From Rosa chinensis (taxonomy: Eukaryota; Streptophyta; Magnoliopsida; Rosales; Rosaceae): a stretch of DNA of 64,000 nucleotides. Position numbers and translations under genes: made by a program. The notes under the pieces were generated by a model, which worked only from the letters and a program-made list of their open reading frames with translations, did not search any database and was not told the origin of the DNA. The first letter of the stretch is position 1. Each line of letters begins with the position of its first letter. Below, piece after piece: positions 57,180 to 64,000 of the stretch. The DNA is taken from NCBI RefSeq assembly GCF_002994745.2, contig NC_037090.1:27200501-27264500 (forward strand). Direction: 5' to 3'.

Positions 57180-58327
57180 GGATTAAATACTTGTTACTCG
57201 TCAAACTTTTCCCTGAAAAACAGTTTAGTCCCTCGCCTTTCAAATTAAACTGGATAGTCCTTATTCTTTCTAATTCTCACACAATAGGTCCAAAACAGGT
57301 CTAAAATGACTACTCTGCCCCCAAGATCCTTTTTTTATTTTTGTCTCTCTCTTTTTCTAATTTTTCTCTCTTTTTTATTTATTTTTTTCTGCTTCTCTCT
57401 CTCTCTCTCCCCTCCTCCTCCTTTCTTCGTTCTTCTCTGCTATTTTTTTTTTCACGAGCCCAACTAGTTTAGCTTCTTTCTTCGTTCTTCTCTGCTCTTC
57501 CACGAGCCCAACAACTTTCATACCTGCAAGAATGTCCAATTCCAAACAAAAAGGCCGGAAAACAGCCCAAGTTAAAGGATTTCCGGCGAGCTACTGTTCA
57601 CCTTCGAATTTCTCCTCTACCGGTCGATTCAAGCTGCAATAAGCATACCCACAAGATCAGTGTTCTTCCAACAACAAGATTCACCAAGGTTTCCAGCCGA
57701 AAAATTACCGGAAACTAAAAACCCAACCAAGAAATCGAAAATTTTCGGTTTTTCTCTCCTTTTCGATTTGCTTCAATCCAAGCCTAATCACCTAAAATCC
57801 TTACCAGAGATGGAGGAGGAGGAAGAGAGGAAGCTTCGATGGCCGGCGACGAGTCCAACTGCGGTGATTTCGCCGGAATTTGGGTCCAGTTCGAGGAGAA
57901 GAGAAAAGAAAGGGGGAGGGGGCTGGAGGTGAATTTGGGTATGGGGTTACTCTTGGATTTGGGAGTGTGAAGTTGGAGAGGTGGAGGAATTTTGTGGGGA
58001 GGATTGGCTCTAGATTAAATTAAATTGGAATATGGAGTAGAGTAAGAAGGGGAAAAAAAATAGCAGAGAAGAACGAAGAACGAAGAAAGAAGGAGGAGAG
58101 AGAGAGAGACAAGCAGAAAAAAATAAATAAAAAAAGAGAGAAAAATTAGAAAAAGAGAGAGAAAAAAAATAAAAAAAGGATATTGGGGGTAGAATAGTCA
58201 TTTTAAACCTGTTTTGGACCTGTTTTGTGAGAATTAGAAAGAATAAGGACTATCCAGTTTAATTTGAAAGGCGAAGGACTAAACTGTTTTTCAAGAAAAA
58301 GTTTGAGGAGTAACAAGTATTTAATCC
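57180..58327. mobile_element. GGATTAAAT-type Mutator-like element, 1148 bp
   Basis: Starts GGATTAAATACTTGTTACTC, ends with the complement, with long terminal repeats (about 260 bp including CTTTCTTCGTTCTTCTCTGC and its complement). The exact 9-bp duplication TTTATTTAA is at 57171-57179 and 58328-58336. The centre (57540-58010) is GC-richer with a frame MEEEEERKLRWPATSPTAV, possibly captured sequence, not identified. Ends are closest to those of the element at 27753-36306. Confidence 0.92.
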
Positions 58328-58723
58328 TTTATTTAATTTTTGGGGTTATACTCTCTTGCCCTATCCATGTGAATTATGGTTGAGTTGTAATTTTCCTTAT
58401 TGGGTTTATTTATACTTAGGCCTTGTTTTGGGCACCTTCCATTGAGTTTACTCCCATTAGTAATTATTAATGAAGCTTCACTAATATCCAAAAAAAAAAA
58501 AGGTACACACCATCTCTATCCATCATTTATTTCACTTTTTTGCTTTCCTCACAAATCTCATGAGATTTGTCCTTTGACCAACTTGACTTGAAGTCTTTCC
58601 CCTCTATCTGCAACGAGCTGGAAAACTAGGTGGAAGGAAAGGGAAAAGGGGACTCCAAATAAAAGTTGAGCACTATTGGTCAATTTCTAGGAAATAACCA
58701 TGAATGTAGTTTTTGCTCGCTCT

Positions 58724-60628
58724 TTTTTTTTTTTTTTGAAGATAATAGGTCAGCCATTTCATTAATATTCAGCAAGTAGTACAAAAACGAAACACTCCTA
58801 TGAGGTCGACAGAAAGAATCGTTCCTTAGAACCTCCTGAAATCCTATTCTACAGGAATAAAACCCCAACAAATCCCGAGTACACCCACCTTTTAGGAAGT
58901 CCACGCACTTTTATTCTTACAAAAACCTAGAAACCTCGAAGCAGACATAAAATGGTTTCAACTAAGGCTCCGGTTTTTGCAACCCAGAACAAAATTAAAT
59001 TAAACTAATCCTAGAAGGTGACACGTCACCTTCCAGCTCTCCCTCCATAACAGGGAGCTCCTTCACAACCTCATCTTCCCCCATCTGCATAGTCCCCAGC
59101 TCCTCCCCAGTGGCAGTATCCAACGCTTCACTGGAGGAATCAAAATTCAAAACTTTCCCTCTACGCTTATACTTACGTATCTTCTTCACTTCTTGTTCAT
59201 CTGCATTCTTAATCTTATTTTTGCTTCCCTTAGGACGTCCACCTTTCTTCTTCTTTGGTGAGACCAGAAGCTTGCCATTCTTGTGTTGGACAATCAAAGA
59301 GACATTCTCCCCAACCTCCAGCTTCGACTCTGGGAAAGTTAAGTACTTCTTCCCAAGGTGATCCAAATAAAATGCAGCCTTTCTCTTTCTCCCAGCCGGG
59401 ATCAATTGCATGGATGAAAATTCCATTCTTAAACCCTCGTTACCTGTCGCAGATAACCTAGGGATCAAAGTTGCAGACTCCGAGGCGATCTCCTGCGAAG
59501 CAACCAGCATTGGAGCCCTCAGCTGCAAGTTCCCCATGGTATGGATCACCGGTTCCAAAACCCTGGGTATTCCAGACAACATGGAGGGCATGAACTCGAC
59601 AGTTGTCGACGATGCATGGTCGTCCTTCCCACCAGCTACCACCATGGCACCTTGTCCAACAGACCCCGACCCAACCTCCAGATCGGCGTTGCTCAAACTC
59701 AGAGACTTGTCCTTCAAGAAAAGACCAGTCTCTGTCCCCGAGGTCAATGATAACCCGACCATGGCTACTACAGACGGCCCAGCGTGGATTTCCTCCTTCT
59801 CTCGGATTAAGAGCTTGTCACAACCAGTGGCATCATGAATGAAAAGTCCACAGTCCCGGCAAAAACCCTTAACCTTCTCGAAGATAAAAGTTAACTCCGG
59901 TTTCACCACCGGTGAGAACTCAAACACCTTCCAGACCCGGATCCGACGCCGAACATCAAACACCACCTTGATGCGCTATTCTTCTTCTTTCCTCCTCAAA
60001 GCATTTTGATCCACTCGAACCATCATCCCCAAAGAGGCACCCACCATGGCCAGCGCCGTCTTGTTCCTCAGAGCAAAAGGAAGCCCCTTCACAGCCACCC
60101 AGGCCTCCAACAGAGTTAGAGGCACCTCCTCCACCCGACTGAGGCCATCATATTCTCCCACCACCAGCATAGTATTCCGATAAAACCAGGGACCTCCACG
60201 CAAGATCCGGTTGCGCACACCCTCATTCTCAAATTGGAACACAAAGGGCTCCCCTGCATCCTGAATGGTCAGCCCTGATCTGATATTCCAGATCGTGGAA
60301 ATAGTACCCTTGAAGCCGGGCAACCTTGCTTTCGGTGCCAACAAACGGCCCACCATGTACCAGTTCCCATCCTGAAACGCTGCAGCCCCTGCAACCCCTA
60401 ACGCCACGAGGCTCGAATCCATCTGTAGCCCTGCTTCCTCAGCCTCAACACGGATGTCAGCCATCGAACAAAGATGAGATCGAAAGGAGAGAAGTGAGAT
60501 TTGGAATTTTTATCAGTGAAGAAGCCTACACCGAGAAACCCTAGCAGAGACGGCTAGGTCTTTTTAGTTTTAACCACTAGTCTTGCTAAGGTCACTTGCG
60601 ATTTTAAAAACCAAAATCTTCTTTAGCT
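58724..60628 (-). mobile_element. ORF1-only LINE-type retroposon
   Basis: A 14-bp duplication TTTTTGCTCGCTCT flanks it (58710-58723 and 60629-60642), with poly-T (58724-58737) as its 3' tail. The length is about 1.9 kb: leader, one long ORF1-like frame, a short 3' region. No endonuclease or reverse transcriptase, so it would need enzymes supplied by another element. Confidence 0.88.
58995..60464 (-). pseudogene. DUF4283/zinc-knuckle ORF1 protein, one nonsense codon
   Basis: One frame of 489 codons begins at ATG 60464 (MADIRVEAEEAGLQMD) and is broken only by TAG at 59978-59976 (after LRRKEEE). Order: DUF4283 domain (about 30-160, WYMVGRLLAPKARLPGF, GGPWFYRNTMLVV), then a zinc-knuckle segment with FCRDCGLFIHDATGC, a variable middle, and a basic AT-hook-like motif KKKGGRPKGSKNK. 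Such proteins are the nucleic-acid-binding ORF1 of plant L1-type LINEs. Family members usually precede a reverse transcriptase frame; here poly-A follows. Confidence 0.82.
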
Positions 60629-60642
60629 TTTTTGCTCGCTCT

Positions 60643-61520
60643 CTGTGCTACCATCTCCAATCACTTTCATCATTCTTACTCTCTTAGATATTACATGTTT
60701 TGTCTTATATGCCAAGTTGTAACCTCATCTGAGGCCAACTTCATATCACAACAACCATGAGAATACCTCTTCGGTGTTATTAACCAAAAGTTAACATCTA
60801 TGTAGTTTCAATCGCCTCAATTATTATATTAATTATCTTTTTTTTTTTTTGGAACACAGAATCATTTCACTTTGCCATCTCTGAGGAATTCGGAATTACA
60901 AGCTTTCAACTCTAAACAGCCTGTTTGGAAAGTGTGTTGATTTACTTTTCGAGTATGAATACAGTTCCCCTACTTAGATACTCGCTAAGTTGAATCATCA
61001 CAATACTAGAAGAAATTATCACATTTCTTCTAAAATGTATACTTCCTCTAATTTCCGGACACACAAGTAGCATATGGAGTACAAGTCACCAAGTTTTATA
61101 GATCATCCACAAGCAGAAAATAACTGTAATCAGGATTGATAAAATTTTTGCCCTAGTGAAGCTAACCTTGTATACAGTAAAAACAAGAGAGCATTGACAG
61201 TGAACATAACAGAGTAGAACGGTAAAGTGCGTAAAACACCAATATTTATGTCCACAGTAACCCACTTAGAACAAGTTTTCTGCCATGTAATGCAACTCAA
61301 ATGTTTTACAGTATCAAGGCTCGATAAAGCCTTCACAAAGACTTTGCCTGAACTGATCAATTGATACAACACTACAGTACAATTTATAGACTACCACCAC
61401 GTAGTGCAAGCACTAAATGAAGGATAGAGCCACCCTCAATGTTGTAGTCTTTTGCAGTTTTGTTTCTCTAAGCTGCTTGCCAGCATAAATCAGCCTGTGG
61501 ACATTTCAAAATCATTAGAT
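60643..61520. other. Intergenic DNA
   Basis: No gene or element border recognised; a poly-T run near 60840 may be an old retroposon tail. Confidence 0.45.
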
Positions 61521-61524
61521 GCTG

Positions 61525-62316
61525 ATCTGTTGAAAATTGGCCAGTAGCATAAACACGTGAAGCTATTAACAAAGACAAGAATAATAATGCAGCAATAGTG
61601 CTGATTAATTAATAAGACTTTATTCTAGCAAGTCTTCTGAAGCTATTAAACACAAAATGCAGGTAATATCCCAAAACAGTTGTCAAGGTAATGTGCATAT
61701 ACACCAATTTGGCAATTTCATGGTACCCAAGATTCAAATCATACGGAGCACCTAATAGTCCCAAACAGGAACAGAATCAAAGTCAACCATAACTCGACCA
61801 ACCTTCAGTGGACAAGATAATCTTGGCCACTGAACAAATCCAAGTTCTATGGAAAACCAAACACTAAATGCAGTCAATGCTGATACAACTTCCAATACTG
61901 GTGAAAGACAACCAAACACTAACCATTGCATTACTCACTGCCTCATTTGAAACAAAAGCTCAAAGTATGGAACAGATCAATCATTTTTCTTCCTTTTCAA
62001 TTCATCGAAATTCCACAGTCCATGAAAAGGAAACCCACTCAAGTTGTTTGAAGAAAGTATAAGTTTAAAGAAATCAAGCATTGGAAGAGTAAATATAGAC
62101 ACGGGTATTGATCCTTCCAAATTGTTGCTACTCAAATCAAGATCTCTTGAAAATTGGCCAGTACCATAATCACGTGAAGCTATTAACTAGGACAAGAATA
62201 ATAATGCAGCAATCATGCTGCTTAATAAGACTTTATTCTAGCAAGTCTTCTTAAGCTATTAAAATCAAAATGCAGGTGATATCCCAAAACAGTGGTCAAG
62301 TTAATGTGCATACACA
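61525..62316. repeat. Direct repeats of about 170 bp flanking an LRR relic
   Basis: Sequences 61525-61700 and 62146-62316 both begin TTGAAAATTGGCCAGTA and match over about 170 bp (AATAATAATGCAGCAAT, AAGACTTTATTCTAGCAAGT). They are in the same orientation about 620 bp apart, as left by an old tandem duplication. Confidence 0.8.
62010..62145 (-). pseudogene. LRR receptor relic
   Basis: The minus frame reads RDLDLSSNNLEGSIPVSIF then LILSSNNLSGFPF, two LRRs closely following LDLENNNLEGQIPTSIF and LSSNNFNGFPF of the receptor-like protein at 52490-55780. Only about 45 residues remain, so another receptor-like gene copy once existed here. Confidence 0.75.
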
Positions 62317-63095
62317 TCGATGATATAAGGCATGAAAATTAACTAAACTAAGAGTTCAATTTAAAAAGATCTAATGCATACTGAAACCAGATAAAAGTAC
62401 AAAACTAGACATAACTCAAGTTCAAGTTACTTACTACTTTAGATAGATTGAATATAAGAAGAAAGAGAAACAAGTACCTTTGTTGCACTGGAGGAATTCC
62501 CTCTTTCTCCTCAACCATTTCCTTGATTCAGTCACTGACGATGGATTAGTAGTACCTAGGTCTGTGTTACAATGTTACAATGGATGCAAAATGGACAACA
62601 CCAAGTCACCCCACCATATTAAGGTGGACTCCAATTAATGTCAATAGTCTATCAAACATACCAAAAACCAACATGTATTGCGTTATCACAAAATGATAAC
62701 ATTTTTGTAGTAGGGTTGTGTGTAAATAATCTCTTGAGTTTGTCAGAATACACTGCAATTGATATTAGATGAGTAAAAGTTACAGAGTGATAGAACAGAA
62801 TACTATTATGCCACTTGAAATGAATCTATGATCTATCCTCCGTCTATCCATGCCATCTGAATTAATGCTTGGATACCATCATTCAATAATAGCTAGATGG
62901 ACTACTTTACTCTTGACACTAGAATAGAAAGGTAAAACCAGAAGTTTCTGATATAAAAGCATGAAGGTAGAGGTACTAGATGCAACTGTCTGTCCGAGAA
63001 ACTTCGACCAGTGGGAATCCATGACCCTCCCTAAAGGTATTAGTGAAACTGTCTGAGGCGCTCTGATCATTGAGTAGGAACATACATGGAAGTCC
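62317..63095. other. Probable intron or downstream DNA
   Basis: No confident coding region. A 63-residue minus frame at 62879-63070 (MIRAPQTVSLIPLGRVMDSH) is unassigned. Confidence 0.35.
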
Positions 63096-63177
63096 CTATT
63101 TCAACATAAGAGATGCACCAGTGTCCTCCAACGATTCAAGGGACTCCTCCAGAAGTGCCTGTGCTTCTTCTCTCCTC
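63096..63177 (-). CDS. Likely last exon of a gene entering from the right edge
   Basis: A TTGTTTAG acceptor precedes a frame REEAQALLEESLESLEDTGA ending SLMLK and TAG at 63098-63096. An 18-bp candidate preceding exon (63612-63595, CCTTTACGAGGCTGAGAG with GT donor) would join in frame to give YEAERRREEAQALL, a charged helical C-terminus. The product is not recognised and the micro-exon is doubtful. Confidence 0.4.
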
Positions 63178-64000
63178 CTAAACAAGAGAGCCAAACAATG
63201 GTCATAAAATATTTGTGACATTAATCCACAAGGCAGTTTAATTGTTAACAGCACAGTCCCAGTCACAGTCCCAGTCGTTTAAAATATTTTATAATCACTT
63301 CCCAAACAACAGGAAAACATTCAAATCAATATTGCAACAAAAAAAATTTCAATCTGTCAGTGGCTCCATATCTTGACAGGAAAACTTTCAAGAAAAAAGT
63401 TTGTTAAAGAAACATGTGACCTGTTGGCACCAACTCAAATGACACCTTGAGATCAATAAGCAAAGTTCTGAAGTAAGGCAGGTTGAAACAGACTCTGGGG
63501 AACAAAAATAAGTCTTTGCAAAGAGGATTTATCACACCACCAGCTACAAGTAAACCTTAAAGCAAACAAGAAACAAATAGGCATATTTGAATACCTCTCA
63601 GCCTCGTAAAGGCTAGAAAAACTAGGTTAATAAGTTGGAGATGTGGATAAACATTTCCTAAATATTGCTACTTCTCTTCCCTTTACATTGAATAGTTCCT
63701 GCCAAGAATTTTCTATATATGTTACATATTTGTATTCAAATCAGCCTCGTAACACAAGTGAAGATTCCCAACATAGTATCAGTATCCTAGCTTACCAGAG
63801 AATAGTCTTATTAGCTTTTGTATTAAAAATACTAATTACCTAATTCCACTAACCCTAAGGAGAAACTGCTATGTAGGTGATTGAATCAAGATGTTCAAAT
63901 CAGTTCCTACGTATCAAAGGTGGTTTTTAACAAACACTAAACTTGTCCACTGCATGTACAGTAAAGCTTTTGTCTTAATAAAGATTCTTTCTTCTCAAAC
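63178..64000. other. Right edge, probable intron sequence
   Basis: AT-rich DNA with the small exon candidate at 63595-63612 and nothing else supported. Confidence 0.35.

Noticed and set aside
59410..59842. 142-residue plus-strand frame and neighbours
   Set aside because: Antisense to the DUF4283 ORF1 frame, which has recognisable domains.

Overview
This is a nuclear plant DNA window, almost certainly a eudicot. Genes have short exons with GT-AG introns, the proteins are plant family types (UDP-glycosyltransferases, a Ve/Cf-like receptor-like protein, GPN-loop GTPase 3), and most of the DNA is mobile elements with clear target-site duplications (TSDs). A Rosaceae origin is a guess from general resemblance of the retroelements and is not demonstrated.

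Layout. 1-650: a plastid rpl2-like fragment, then nothing recognised. 651-6158: a complete CACTA element (3-bp TSD GAC) carrying a split Ulp1-like peptidase gene and no visible transposase. 7621-9783: a MITE-like element split by an insert holding a palindromic minisatellite and a chimeric 14-3-3/mitochondrial RPS2 pseudogene. 9665-21716: an inverted duplication of a UGT90A-like glycosyltransferase gene, with both copies broken differently, around an intact nine-exon GPN3 gene (16147-19518). A 1.48-kb foldback Mutator-like element (9796-11274) sits upstream of copy 1, and copy 2 preserves the empty site. 21719-27643: copia 3' end, truncated gypsy-type LTR, a Pack-MULE with captured universal-stress-protein exons, and a LINE tail. 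27753-36306: a Mutator-like element containing a palindromic MITE, which holds a PIF/Harbinger-like element, plus a 6.5-kb copia element. 36324-43172: MITEs, retroposons, an hAT element splitting an RNase H relic, and a tRNA-derived SINE. 43459-49178: a small Mutator-like element that received a 5.18-kb autonomous-looking MULE (43651-48828) with an apparently intact six-exon MURA-type transposase. 52490-55780: a full-length LRR receptor-like protein, the best defence-gene candidate. 57180-58327: another GGATTAAAT-type MULE. 58724-60628: an ORF1-only retroposon. 62010-62145: an LRR relic. 63096-63177: a likely last exon of a gene running off the right edge.

How it works together. The host genes that look functional are GPN3 (RNA polymerase assembly) and the LRR receptor-like protein (surface recognition); a third gene may enter at the right edge. 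The most interesting system is a group of Mutator-like elements whose ends begin GGATTAAAT and which make 9-bp duplications: one apparently complete transposase source with nearly identical ends, one foldback relative sharing its outer ends, and three relatives with more diverged ends. Several nesting events give relative ages: the 43459 element is older than the MULE inside it, and the foldback insertion followed the UGT duplication unless copy 2 lost it by precise excision.
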